This document shows, piece after piece, positions 1 through 10,340 of a stretch of 64,000 bases of DNA. The number at the start of each line of letters is the position of its first letter. Within the stretch, counting starts at the first letter, position 1. The notes under the pieces were generated by a model that had not been told where the DNA came from, made no database searches, and saw nothing but the letters and a program-made list of their open reading frames with translations. Made by a program: the position numbers and the translations under genes. The stretch comes from Clusia tigrina (Eukaryota > Arthropoda > Insecta > Diptera > Clusiidae): NCBI GenBank assembly GCA_920105625.2, contig OV050031.1, positions 77,509,995 to 77,573,994 of the forward strand. Reading direction: 5' to 3'.

Positions 1-463
1 GTTGCCGCTGTCGATTGGGTTGTCTGCTGCTTTATCTATGCCTATGTCTAACCATCTCTGCCTCAGTCGGCATCGCAGCCTCTGTCAGCGTCTCTGTAGG
101 CGTTTCAGTCGCTGCCGCTGTCGATTGGGGGGACTGCTGCCTTGTCTATGCCTATATCTACTCCTACCTCAGTCGGCGTCACAGTGGGCTTCTCAGCCTC
201 TGTCAGCGTCTCTGTAGGCGACTCAGTTGTTGCCGCTGTCGATTGGGGGGTCTGCTGCCTTCTCTATGCCTATGTCTACCCCTCTCTGCCTCAGTCGGCG
301 TCTAAGTCGGCGTTGTTGCCTCTGTCAGCGTCGCACCCTCTGTCAGCGTCTCTGTAGGCGTCTCAGTCGCTTCCGCTGTCGATTGGGGGGGTCTGCTGCC
401 TCAGTCGGCGTCTCAGTCGGCGTCGCAGCCTCTGTCAGCGTCTCTGAATGCGTCGTTGCCGCT
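1..463 (+). repeat. Left-edge units, matching 11075-11434 and 33640
   Basis: Four units at the edge of the window. The first two align to 11085 and 11195 at a constant offset of +11074 (GATTGGGTTGTCTGCTGCTTTA, read in two pieces, and the following GGCATCGCAGCC). The third alignment slips by 4 bp because TACCTCAGTCGG here corresponds to TACCTGTCTCAGTAGG there. The same kind of unit appears near 29430 and 33640. Nothing non-satellite is present. Confidence 0.85.
378..463 (+). repeat. Truncated 86-bp unit
   Basis: This unit loses most of its pyrimidine-rich half: the G-tract core GTCTGCTGCC runs straight into TCAGTCGGCGTCTCAG, deleting roughly 37 bp relative to a 122-bp unit. It has seven Gs. 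It is one of the few lengths near the left edge that do not fit the 6-bp length series, because the loss is in the non-modular half. Confidence 0.85.
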
Positions 464-567
464 GTCGATTGGCGGGTCTGATGCCTTCTCTATGCCTATA
501 TCTACCACTATCTGCCTCAGTCAGCGTCTCAGTCAGCGTCTCTGTAGGCGTCTCAGTCGCTGCCGCT
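464..567 (+). repeat. 104-bp unit with interrupted G-tract (GATTGGCGGG)
   Basis: Short unit class. The G-tract is interrupted by a C (GATTGGCGGGTCTGATGCC), and the modules read CAGTCAGCGTCT twice with no 18-bp module. A nearly identical unit lies at 1156-1259, 692 bp downstream, so the stretch around 464-560 appears to be locally duplicated. It is copied again at 19004. Confidence 0.9.
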
Positions 568-707
568 GTCGATTGGGGGGTCTGCTGCCTTCTCTATGCC
601 TATGTCTACCCCTCTCTGCCTCAGTCGGCGTCTCAGTCGGCGTTGCTTCCTCTGTCAGCGTCGCACCCTCTGTCAGCGTCTCTGTAGACGTCTCAGTCGC
701 TGCCGCT
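568..707 (+). repeat. Representative 140-bp unit (extra 18-bp module)
   Basis: Long unit class. After two 12-bp modules it carries two 18-bp modules, the second reading CACCCTCTGTCAGCGTCT rather than CAGCCTCTGTCAGCGTCT. It also has TATGTCTACCCCTCTCTGCC in the pyrimidine-rich half. Near-identical units recur inside every copy of the large duplicated blocks (for example 5241-5380, 8050-8190, 19109-19248), so this is an old, inherited subtype. Confidence 0.9.
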
Positions 708-3135
708 GTCGATTGGGGGGTCTGCTGGTCTCTCTATGCCAATATCTACCCCTATCTGCCTCAGTCGGCGTCGCAGCCTCTGTCAGCGTCTCTGTAGGCG
801 TCTCATTTGTTGCCGCTGTCGATTGGGGGGTCTGCTGCCTTCTCTAAGCCTACATCTACCCTTATCTGCCTCAGTCCGCGAATCAGTCGGCGTCGCAGCC
901 TCTGCCAGCGTCTCTGAATGCGTTTCAGTCGCTGCCGCTGTCGATTGGGGGGGTCTACTGGTCTCTCTATGCCAATATCTACCCCTATCTGCCTCAGTCA
1001 GCGTCTCTGTAGGCGTCTCAGTCGCTGCCGCTGTTGATTGGGGGGGTCTGCTGACTCCTCTATGCCTATCTCTTCCACTATCTGCCTCAGTCGGCGCCTC
1101 AGTCGGCTTCGCAGCCTCTGTCAGCGTCTCTGCAGGTGTCTCAGTCGCTGCCGCTGTCGATTGGCGGGTCTGATGCCTTCTCTATGCCTATATCTACCAC
1201 TATCTGCCTCAGTCAGCGTCTCAGTCAGCGTCTCTGTAGGCGTCTCAGTCGCTGCCGCTGTCGATTGGGGGTCTGCTGGTCTCTCTATGCCAATATCTAC
1301 CCCTATCTGCCTCAGTCGGCGTCGCAGCCTCTGTCAGCGTTTCTGTAGGCGTCTCATTTGTTGCCGCTGTCGATTGGGGGGTCTGCTGCCTTCTCTAAGC
1401 CTATATCTACCCCTATCTGCCTCAGTTAGCGTAGAAGTCGACGGCTCTGCCTATATCAGCGTCTCTGTAGGCGTCTCAGTCGCTGCCGCTGTCGATTGGG
1501 GGGTTTGCTACCTTCTCTATGCCAATATCTACCCCTATCTGCTTCAGTCGGCATCTCAGTCGGCGTCGCAGCCACTTTCAGCGTCTCTGTATGCGTCTCA
1601 GTTGTTGCCGCTGTCGATTGGGTTGTCTGCTGCTTTCTCTATGCCTATATCTACCCCTATCTGCCTCAGTCGGCGTCTCAGTCAGCGTCTCTGTAGGCGT
1701 TTCAGTCGCTGCCGCTGTCGATTGGGGGGTCTGCTGGCTTCTCTATGCCTATATCTATCCCTACCTGCCTCAGTCGGCATCTCAGTCGGCGTCGCAGCCT
1801 CTGTCAGCGTCTATGTCGGCGTCTCAGTCGCTGCCGCTGTCGATTGGGGGGTCTGCTGCTTTCTCTATGCCAATATCTACCCCTATCTGCCTCAGTCAGC
1901 GTTTCAGTCAGCGTCTCTGTAGGCGTCTCAGTCGCTGCCGCTGTTGATTGGGGGGGTCTGCTGACTCCTCTATGCCTATCTCTTCCACTATCTGCCTCAG
2001 TCGGCGCCTCAGTCGGCTTCGCAGCCTCTGTCAGCGTCTCTGCAAGTGTCTCAGTCGCTGCCGCTGTCGATTGGCGGGTCTGATGCCTTCTGTATGCCTA
2101 TATCTACCCCTATCTGCCTCAGTCGGCGTCTCAGTCGACATCGCAGCCTCTGTCAGCGTCTATGTCGGCGTCTCAGTCGCTGCCGCTGTCGATTGGGGGG
2201 TCTGCTGCTTTCTCTATGCCAATATCTACCCCTATCTGCCTCAGTCAGCGTTTCAGTCAGCGTCTCTGTAGGCGTCTCAGTCGGTGCCGCTGTCGATTGG
2301 GGGGTCTGCTGGCTTCTCTATGCCTATATCTATCCCTACCTGCCTCAGTCGGCATCTCAGTCGGCGTCGCAGCCTCTGTCAGCGTTTCTGTAGGCGACTC
2401 AGTCGCTGCCGCTTTCGATCGGGGGGTCTGCTGCCTTCTCTATACCTAAATCTAACCCTATCAGCCTCATTTGACGTCTCAGTCGTCGTCGCAGCCTATG
2501 TCAGCGTCTCTGTAGGCGTCTCAGTCGCTGCCGCTGTTGATTGGGGGGTCTGCTGACTCCTCTATGCCTATCTCCTCCCCTATCTGCCTCAGTCGGCATC
2601 TCAGTCGGCATCGCAGCCTCTGTCAGACTTCTATGTCGGCATCTCAGTCGCTGCCGCTGTCGATTGGGGGGTCTGCTGCTTTCTCTATGCCAATATCTAC
2701 CCCTATCTGCCTCAGTCAGCGTCTCACTCAGCGTCTCTGTAGGCGTCTCAGTCGCTGCCGCTGTCGATGGGGGGGTCTGCTGGCTTCTCTATGCCTATAT
2801 CTATCCCTACCTGCCTCAGTCGGCATCTCAGTCGGCGTCGCAGCCTCTGTCAGCGTTTCTGTAGGCGTCTCATTTGTTGCCGCTGTTGATTGGGCGGTCT
2901 GCTGCCTTCTCTAAGCCTATATCTACCCTTATCTGCCTCAGTCCGCGAATCAGTCGGCGTCGCAGCCTCTGTCAGCGTCTCTGAATGCGTCTCACTCGCT
3001 GCCGCTGTCAATTGGGGGGGTCTGCTGGTCTCTCTATGCCAATATCTACCCCTATCTTCCTCAGTCGGCGTCGCAGCCTCTGTCGGCGTCGCAGCTTCTG
3101 TCAGCGTCTCTTTAGGCGTCTCAGTCGCTGCCGCT

Positions 3136-3258
3136 TTCGATTGGGGGGGTCTGCTGCCTTCTCTATACCTAAATCTAACCCTATCAGCCTCATTTGACGT
3201 CTCAGTCGTCGTCGCAGCCTATATCAGCGTCTCTGTAGGCGTCTCAGTCGCTGCCGCT
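3136..3258 (+). repeat. Marker unit B (ATACCTAAATCTAACCC)
   Basis: Diagnostic subtype with CTATACCTAAATCTAACCC, CAGCCTCATTTGACG and CAGTCGTCGTCGCAGCC. It has a seven-G tract. It recurs near 2440, 20555, 21260, 35660, 36265, 42935 and 43530, always in blocks that also match elsewhere along their length. Useful as a tag for the 18-kb and 7.3-kb duplications. Confidence 0.88.
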
Positions 3259-4202
3259 GTCAATTGGGGGGGTCTGCTGGTCTCTCTATGCCAATATCTA
3301 CCCCTATCTTCCTCAGTCGGCGTCGCAGCCCCTGTCAGCGTCTCTTTAGGCGTCTCAGTCGCTGCCGCTTTCGATTGGGGGGGTCTGCTGCCTTCTCTAT
3401 GCCTATATCTACCCCTATCTGCCTCAGTCGGCGCTCAGTCGGCGTCGCATCCTCATGTCAACGTCTCTGTAGGCGTCTCAGTCGCTGCCGTTTTCGATTG
3501 GGGGGTCTGCTGCCGTTTCTATGCCTATATCTACCCTTATCTGCCTCAGACGGCGTCTCAGTCGGCGTCGCTGCCTCTGTCAGCATCTCTGAATGCGTCT
3601 CAGTCGCTGCCGCTGTCCATTGGGGGGTCTGCTGCATTCTCTATGCCTATATCTACCCCTATCTGCCTCAGTCGGCGCCTCAGTCGAAGTCTCAGCCAAT
3701 ATCAGCGTCTCTGTAGGCGTCTCAGTTGCTGCCGCTATCGAGTGGGGGTGTCTGCTGCCTTCTCTATGCCAATATCTACCATTATCTGCTTCAGTCGGCG
3801 TCTCAGTCGGTGTCGCAGCCTCTGTCAGAGTCTCTGAATGCGTCTCAGACGCTGCCGCTGTCGATTGTGGGGTCTGATGTCATCTCTATGCCTATATCTA
3901 CCCCTATCTGCCTCAGTCGGCGCAGCAGCCTCTCTCAGCGTCTCTGTAGGTGCCTCAGTCGCTGCCGTTGTCGATTGGAGGGGTCTGCTGCCTTCTCTAT
4001 GCTTATATCTGCCCCTATCTGCCTCAGTCGGCGTCGCAGCCTCTGTCATCGTCTCTGTAGGCGTCTGAGTCGCTGCCGCTGTCGATTGGGGGGTCTGTTG
4101 CCTTCTCTATGCCTATATATAACCCTATCTGCCTCAGTCAACGTCTCAGTCGGCGTCGCAGCCTCTGTCAGTGTCTCTGTAGGCGTCGCAGTAGCTGCCG
4201 CT

Positions 4203-4324
4203 TTTGATTGGGGGGTCTGCTGCATTCTCTAAGCCTATATCTACCCCTATCTGCCTCAGTCGGCGTCTCAGTCGGTGTCGCAGCCTCTGTCAACGTCTCT
4301 GTCGGCGTCTCAGTCGCAGCCGCT
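4203..4324 (+). repeat. Marker unit A (TTTTGATTGG / GCATTCTCTAAGCC)
   Basis: Diagnostic unit subtype preceded by GTCGCAGTAGCTGCCGC. The core reads TTTTGATTGGGG rather than CTGTCGATTGGGG, followed by GCATTCTCTAAGCC. I find the same subtype starting near 4204, 7135, 12096, 14923, 16605, 17940, 18407, 22313, 25134, 30446, 32707, 42083, 47472, 51683 and 56292. Those spacings (467 to 9376 bp) are irregular, so it marks duplicated blocks rather than a fixed higher-order repeat. Confidence 0.9.
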
Positions 4325-4446
4325 GTCGATTGGGGGGTCTGCTGCATTTTCTATGCCTATATTTACTCCTATCTGCCTCAGTCGGCATCTCAGTCGGCGT
4401 CGCAGCCTCTATCAGCGTATCTGTGGGCGTCCCAGTTGTTGCCGCT

Positions 4447-4568
4447 GTCGATTCGGTTCTCTGCTGCCTTCTCTATGCCTATGTCTAACCCTCTCTGCGT
4501 CAGACGGCATCTCAGTCGTCGTCGCAGCCTCTGTCAGCGTCTCGGTAGGCGTCTCAGTCGCTGCCGCT
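4447..4568 (+). repeat. Marker unit E (GATTCGGTT core)
   Basis: Diagnostic subtype in which the G-tract is replaced by GATTCGGTT and the pyrimidine-rich half reads TATGTCTAACCCTCTCTGC. It carries CAGTCGTCGTCGCAGCC modules. Relatives lie near 12346, 15165, 17112, 18650, 22556, 25378, 30690, 32270, 39280, 39900, 41710, 47100, 49610 and 53820, nearly always about two units downstream of marker A or in similar company. Loss of the G-tract in a heritable subtype shows that the tract is not needed for the unit to be duplicated. Confidence 0.87.
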
Positions 4569-5006
4569 GTCGATTGGGGGGTCTGCTGCTCTCTCTATGC
4601 CAATATCTACCCCTATCTGCCTCAGTCGACGTCGCAGCCTCTGTCAGTATCTCTGTAGGCGTCTCAGTCGCTGCCGCTCTTGATTGGGGGGTCTGCTGAC
4701 TCCTCTATGCCTCTCTCTTCCCCTATCTGCCTCAGTCGGCGCCACAGTCGGCTTCGCAGCCGCTGTCAGCGTTTCTGCAGGTCTGCTGCCTTCTCTATAC
4801 CAATATCTACCCCTATCTGGCTAAGTCAGCGTCTCAGTCAGCGTCGCACCCTCAGTCAGCGTCTCTGTAGGCGTCTCAGTCGCTGCCGCTGTCGATTGGG
4901 GGGTCTGCTGCCTTCTCTATGCCAATATCTACCCTTATCGGCCTCAGTCGGCGTCTCAGTCGGCGTCGCAGCCTCTGTCAGCGTCTCTGAATGCGTCGTT
5001 GCCGCT

Positions 5007-5128
5007 GTCGATTGGCGGGTCTGATGCCTTCTCTATGCCTATATCTACCACTATCTGCCTCAGTCGGCGTCTCAGTCGGCATCGCAGCCTCTGTCAGCGT
5101 CTATGTCGGCGTCTCAGTCGCTACCGCT
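5007..5128 (+). repeat. Marker unit D (GATTGGCGGGTCTGATGCC, 122-bp form)
   Basis: A 122-bp unit with a C-interrupted G-tract and TCTGATGCC in place of TCTGCTGCC. It ends with AGCGTCTATGTCGGCG, so the usual TAG is missing. Close relatives lie near 1156, 2065, 7817, 13630, 19945, 23117, 25938, 33990, 34820, 37190, 44460, 49965 and 54190. Confidence 0.87.
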
Positions 5129-5830
5129 GTCGATTGGGGGTCTGCTGCCTTCTCTATGCCAATATCTACCCCTATCTGCCTCAGTCAGCTTCTCAGTCAG
5201 CGTCTCTATAGGCGCCTCAGTCGCTGCCGCTGTCGATTGGGGGTCTGCTGCCTTCTCTATGCCTTTGTCTACCCCTCTCTGCCTCAGTCGGCGTCTCAGT
5301 CGGCGTTGCTTCCTCTGTCAGCGTCGCACCCTCTGTCAGCGTCTCTGTAGACGTCTCAGTCGCTGCCGCTGTCGATTGGGGGGGTCTGCTGGTCTCTCTA
5401 TGCCAATATCTACCCCTATCTGGCTAAGTCAGCGTCTCAGTAAGCGTCGCACCCTCTGTCAGCGTCTCTGTAGGCGTCTCAGTCGCTGCCGCTGTCGATT
5501 GGGGGGTCTGCTGCCTTCTCTATGCCAATATCTACCCTTATCTGCCTCAGTCGGCGTCGCAGCCTCTGTCAGCGTCTCTGTAGGCGTCTCCGTCGCTGCC
5601 GCTGTCGATTGGAGGGGTCTGCTGCCTTCTCTATACCTGTATCTAACCCTATCTGCCTCATTGGACGTCTCAGTCGGCGTCGCAGCCTATGTCAGCGTCT
5701 CTGTAGGCGTCCCAGTCGCTGCCGCTGTCGATAGGGGGGTCTGCTGCTTTCTCTATGCCAATATCTACCCCTATCTGCCTCAGTCAGCGTCTCAGTCAGC
5801 GTCTCTGTAGGCGTATCAGTCGCTGCCGCT

Positions 5831-5952
5831 GTCGATTGGGGGGTCTGCTGGCTTCTCTATGCCTATATCTATCCCTACCTGCCTCAGTCGGCATCTCAGT
5901 CGGCGTCGCAGCCTCTGTCAGCGTCTCTGTAGGCGTCTCAGTCGCTGCCGCT
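5831..5952 (+). repeat. Representative 122-bp unit (two 12-bp modules)
   Basis: A complete unit of the long common class. It holds a six-G tract, the pyrimidine-rich half, then two successive 12-bp modules (CAGTCGGCATCT and CAGTCGGCGTCG) before the 18-bp CAGCCTCTGTCAGCGTCT module, CTGTAGGCGTCT and CAGTCGCTGCCGCT. A hand count on the matching 122-bp consensus gave 74 G+C, 12 A and 36 T, with 10 CpG. The unit contains one in-phase TAG within CTGTAGGCG. Confidence 0.95.
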
Positions 5953-6091
5953 GTCGATTGGGGGTCTGCTGCCTTCTCTATGCCTATGTCTACCCCTCTC
6001 TGCCTCAGTCGGCGTCTCAGTCGGCGTTGCTTCCTCTGTCAGCGTCGCACCCTCTGTCAGCGTCTCTGTAGACGTCTCAGTCGCTGCCGCT

Positions 6092-6214
6092 GTCGATTGG
6101 GGGGGTCTGCTGGTCTCTCTATGCCTATATCTACCCTTATCTGCCTCAGTCCGCGAATCAGTCGGCATCGCAGCCTCTGTCAGCATCTCTGAATGCGCCT
6201 CAGTCGCTGCCGCT
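6092..6214 (+). repeat. Marker unit C (CAGTCCGCGAATCAG)
   Basis: Diagnostic subtype in which the first 12-bp module reads CAGTCCGCGAATCAG and the TAG near the end is replaced (CTCTGAATGCGCC). Loss of that TAG lets open frames run on. Related units occur near 870, 2945, 6725, 8955, 10255, 13920, 20345, 21055, 24265, 24725, 27085, 28620, 34395, 35465, 51000 and 55590. Confidence 0.87.
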
Positions 6215-6851
6215 GTCGATTGGGGGGTCTGCTGGTCTCTCTATGACAATATCTACCCCTATCTGCCTCAGTCGGCGTCGCAGCCTCTGTCAGCGTCTCT
6301 TTAGGCGTCTCAGTCACTGCCGCTGTCGATTGGGGGGTCGGCTGCCTTCTCTATACCTATATCTAACCCTATCTGCCTCATTCGACATCTCAGTCGGCGT
6401 CGCAGCCTATGTCAGCGTCTCTGTAGGCGTCTCAGTCGCTGCCGCTGTCAATTGGGGGGGTCTGCTGGTCTCTCTATGCCAATATCTACCCCTATCTTCC
6501 TCAGTCGGCGTCGCAGCCCCTGTCAGCGTCTCTTTAGGCGTCTCAGTCGCTGCCGCTGTCGATTGGGGGGTCTGCTGGTCTCTCTATGACAATATCTACC
6601 CCTATCTGCCTCAGTCGGCGTCGCACCCTCTGTCAGCGTCTCTGTAGACGTCTCAGTCGCTGCCGCTGTCGATTGGGGGGGTCTGCTGGTCTCTCTATGC
6701 CTATATCTACCCTTATCTGCCTCAGTCCGCGAATCAGTCGGCATCGCAGCCTCTGTCAGCATCTCTGAATGCGCCTCAGTCGCTGCCGCTGTCGATTGGG
6801 GGGTCTGCTGGTCTCTCTATGACAATATCTACCCCTATCTGCCTCAGTCGG

Positions 6852-9140
6852 CGCAGCAGCCTCTCTCAGCGTCTCTGTAGGTGCCTCAGTCGCTGCCGTT
6901 GTCGATTGGAGGGGTCTGCTGCCTTCTCTATGCTTATATCAGCCCCTATCTGCCTCAGTCGGCGTCGCAGCCTCTGTCAGCGTCTCTGTAGGCGTCTGAG
7001 TCGCTGCCGCTGTCGATTGGGGGGTCTGCTGCCTTCTCTATGCCTATATATAACCCTATCTGCCTCAGTCAACGTCTCAGTCGGCGTCGCAGCCTCTGTC
7101 AGTGTCTCTGTAGGCGTCGCAGTAGCTGCCGCTTTTGATTGGGGGGGTCTGCTGCATTCTCTAAGCCTATATCTACCCCTATCTGCCTCAGTCGGCGTCT
7201 CAGTCGGTGTCGCAGCCTCTGTCAACGTCTCTGTCGGCGTCTCAGTCGCAGCCGCTGTCGATTGGGGGGTCTGCTGCCTTCTCTATGCCTATGCCTAACC
7301 CTCTCTGCGTCAGACGGCATCTCAGTCGTCGTCGCAGCCTCTGTCAGCGTCTCGGTAGGCGTCTCAGTCGCTGCCGCTGTCGATTGGGGGGTCTGCTGCT
7401 CTCTCTATGCCAATATCTACCCCTATCTGCCTCAGTCGGCGTCGCAGCCTCTGTCAGTATCTCTGTAGGCGTCTCAGTCGCTGCCGCTCTTGATTGGGGG
7501 GTCTGCTGACTCCTCTATGCCTCTCTCTTCCCCTATCTGCCTCAGTCGGCGCCACAGTCGGCTTCGCAGCCGCTGTCAGCGTTTCTGCAGGTCTGCTGCC
7601 TTCTCTATACCAATATCTACCCCTATCTGGCTAAGTCAGCGTCTCAGTCAGCGTCGCACCCTCAGTCAGCGTCTCTGTAGGCGTCTCAGTCGCTGCCGCT
7701 GTCGATTGGGGGGTCTGCAGCCTTCTCTATGCCAATATCTACCCTTATCGGCCTCAGTCGGCGTCTGAGTCGGCGTCGCAGCCTCTGTCAGCGTCTCTGA
7801 ATGCGTCGTTGCCGCTGTCGATTGGCGGGTCTGATGCCTTCTCTATGCCTATATCTACCACTATCTGCCTCAGTCGGCGTCTCAGTCGGCACCGCAGCCT
7901 CTGTCAGCGTCTATGTCGGCGTCTCAGTCGCTACCGCTGTCGATTGGGGGGTCTGCTGCCTTCTCTATGCCAATATCTACCCCTATCTGCCTCAGTCAGC
8001 TTCTCAGTCAGCGTCTCTATAGGCGCCTCAGTCGCTGCCGCTGTCGATTGGGGGTCTGCTGCCTTCTCTATGCCTTTGTCTACCCCTCTCTGCCTCAGTC
8101 GGCGTCTCAGTCGGCGTTGCTTCCTCTGTCAGCGTCGCACCCTCTGTCAGCGTCTCTGTAGACGTCTCAGTCGCTGCCGCTGTCGATAGGGGGGTCTGCT
8201 GGTCTCTCTATGCCAATATCTACCCCTATCTGGCTAAGTCAGCGTCTCAGTCAGCGTCGCACCCTCTGTCAGCGTCTCTGTAGGCGTCTCAGTCGCTGCC
8301 GCTGTCGATTGGGGGGTCTGCTGCCTTCTCTATGCCAATATCTACCCTTATCTGCCTCAGTCGGCGTCGCAGCCTCTGTCAGCGTCTCTGTAGGCGTCTC
8401 CGTCGCTGCCGCTGTCGATTGGAGGGGTCTGCTGCCTTCTCTATACCTGTATCTAACCCTATCTGCCTCATTGGACGTCTCAGTCGGCGTCGCAGCCTAT
8501 GTCAGCGTCTCTGTAGGCGTCCCAGTCGCTGCCGCTGTCGATAGGGGGGTCTGCTGCTTTCTCTATGCCAATATCTACCCCTATCTGCCTCAGTCAGCGT
8601 CTCAGTCAGCGTCTCTGTAGGCGTCTCAGTCGCTGCCGCTGTGGATTGGGGGGTCTGCTGCTTTCTCTATGCCTATATCTATCCCTACCTGCCTCAGTCG
8701 GCATCTCAGTCGGCGTCGCAGCCTCTGTCAGCGTCTCTGTAGGCGTCTCAGTCGCTGCCGCTGTCGATTGGGGGTCTGCTGCCTTCTCTATGCCTATGTC
8801 TACCCCTCTCTGCCTCAGTCGGCGTCTCAGTCGGCGTTGCTTCCTCTGTCAGCGTCGCACCCTCTGTCAGCGTCTCTGTAGACGTCTCAGTCGCTGCCGC
8901 TGTCGATTGGGGGGTCTGCTGGTCTCTCTATGCCTATATCTACCCTTATCTGCCTCAGTCCGCGAATCAGTCGGCATCGCAGCCTCTGTCAGCATCTCTG
9001 AATGCGCCTCAGTCGCTGCCGCTGTCGATTGGGGGGTCTGCTGGTCTCTCTCTGACAATATCTACCCCTATCTGCCTCAGTCGGCGTCGCAGCCTCTGTC
9101 AGCGTCTCTTTAGGCGTCTCAGTCACTGCCGCTGTCGATT
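6852..9140 (+). repeat. Nested tandem duplication, copy 1b (~2.3 kb)
   Basis: Direct repeat of 3921 onward. The left junction is visible in one unit: CTCTATGACAATATC, typical of 6243, is joined to CAGTCGGCGCAGCAGCC, typical of 3912. One unit (the counterpart of about 4340-4460) is missing near 7280. The right end near 9140 is also a fusion, CAGTCACTGCC joined to GATTGGCGGGTCTGGTGCC; about 245 bp present in the equivalent region around 27260-27510 is absent. Confidence 0.87.
8304..8413 (+). repeat. Representative 110-bp unit (one 12-bp module)
   Basis: Same architecture as the 122-bp unit but with a single 12-bp CAGTCGGCGTCG module between the pyrimidine-rich half and the 18-bp module. The 12-bp difference is therefore loss or gain of exactly one module. 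The last segment reads CTCCGTCGCTG instead of CTCAGTCGCTG, a variant shared with 5594-5611 and 23697-23714, which are copies of this segment. Confidence 0.93.
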
Positions 9141-10268
9141 GGCGGGTCTGGTGCCTTCTCTAAGCCTATATCTACCCCTATCTGCCTCAGTCGGCGTCTC
9201 AGTCGACATCGCAGCCTCTGTCAGCGTCTATGTCGGCGTCTCTGTCGCTGCCACTGTCGATTGGGGGGTCTGCTTCTTTCTCTATGCCAATATCTACCGC
9301 TATCTGCCTCAGTCAGCGTTTCAGTCAGCGTCTCTGTAGAAGTCTCAGTCGCTGCCGCTGTCGATTTGGGGGTCTGCTGGCTTCTCTATGCCTATATCTA
9401 TCCCTACCTGCCTCAGTCGGCATCTCAGTCGGCGTCGCAGCCTCTGTCAGTGTTTCTGTAGGCGTCTCATTTGTTGCCGCTGTCGATTGGGGGGTCTGCT
9501 GCCTTCTCTAAGCCTATATCTACCCCTATCTGCCTCAGTCGGCGTCTCAGTCGACGGCTCTGCCTATATCAGCGTCTCTGTAGGCGTCTCAGTCGCTGCC
9601 GCTGGCGATTGGGGGGTTTGCTACTTTCTCTATGCCAGTATCTACCCCTATCTGCCTCAGTCGGCATCAGAGTCGGCGTCGCAGCCACTTTCGGCGTCTC
9701 TGTATGCGTCTCAGTTGTTGCCGCTGTCGATTGGGGGTCTGCTGCCTTCTCTATGCCTATATTTACCCCTATCTGCCTCAGTCGGCGTCTCAGTCGGCGT
9801 CGCATCCTCATGTCAACGTCTCTGTAGGCGTCTCAGTCGCTGCCGTTGTCGATTGGGGGGTCTGCTGCCTTTTCTATGCCTATATCAACCCTTATCTGCC
9901 TTAGTCGGCGTCTCAGTCGGCGTCGCAGCCTCTGTCAGCATCTCTGAATGCGTCTCAGTCGCTGTCGCTGTCCACAGGGGGGTGTGCTGCCTTCTCTATG
10001 CCTATATCTACCCCTATCTGCCTCAGTCGGCGTCTCAGTCAGCGTCTCTGTAGGCGTCTCAGTCGCTGCCGCTGTCGATTGGGGGGTCTGCTGGCTTCTC
10101 TATGCCTATATCTATCCCTACCTGCCTCAGTCGGCATCTCAGTCGGCGTCGCAGCCTCTGTCAGCGTTTCTGTAGGCGTCTCATTTGTTGCCGCTGTCGA
10201 TTGGGGGGTCTGCTGCCTTCTCTAAGCCTATATCTACCCTTATCTGCCTTAGTCCGCGAATCAGTCGG

Positions 10269-10340
10269 CGTCGCAGCCTCTGTCAGCGTCGCAGCCTCTG
10301 TCAGCGTCGCAGCCTCTGTCAGCGTCGCAGCCTCTGTCAG
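10269..10340 (+). repeat. 18-bp minisatellite expansion, four copies
   Basis: Four perfect tandem copies of CGTCGCAGCCTCTGTCAG at 10269, 10287, 10305 and 10323. Most units hold one copy of this module. The equivalent place in the second large block (28635) has three copies, so the module count changed after the large duplication. Confidence 0.97.

Larger units (their letters stand above)
3921..6851 (+). repeat. Nested tandem duplication, copy 1a (~2.9 kb)
   Basis: Segment beginning at the CGCAGCAGCC variant at 3921. It is repeated directly from 6852 with an offset of +2931, falling to +2810 after about 7280 because copy 1b lacks one 122-bp unit. Both copies carry markers A, E and D and the 140-bp unit in the same order. 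Confidence 0.88.

Noticed and set aside
2440..3200. Telomere-like CTAACCCTAT pieces
   Set aside because: Single CCCTAA-like hexamers inside the pyrimidine-rich half, never in tandem, and explained by point variants of CTACCCCTAT.
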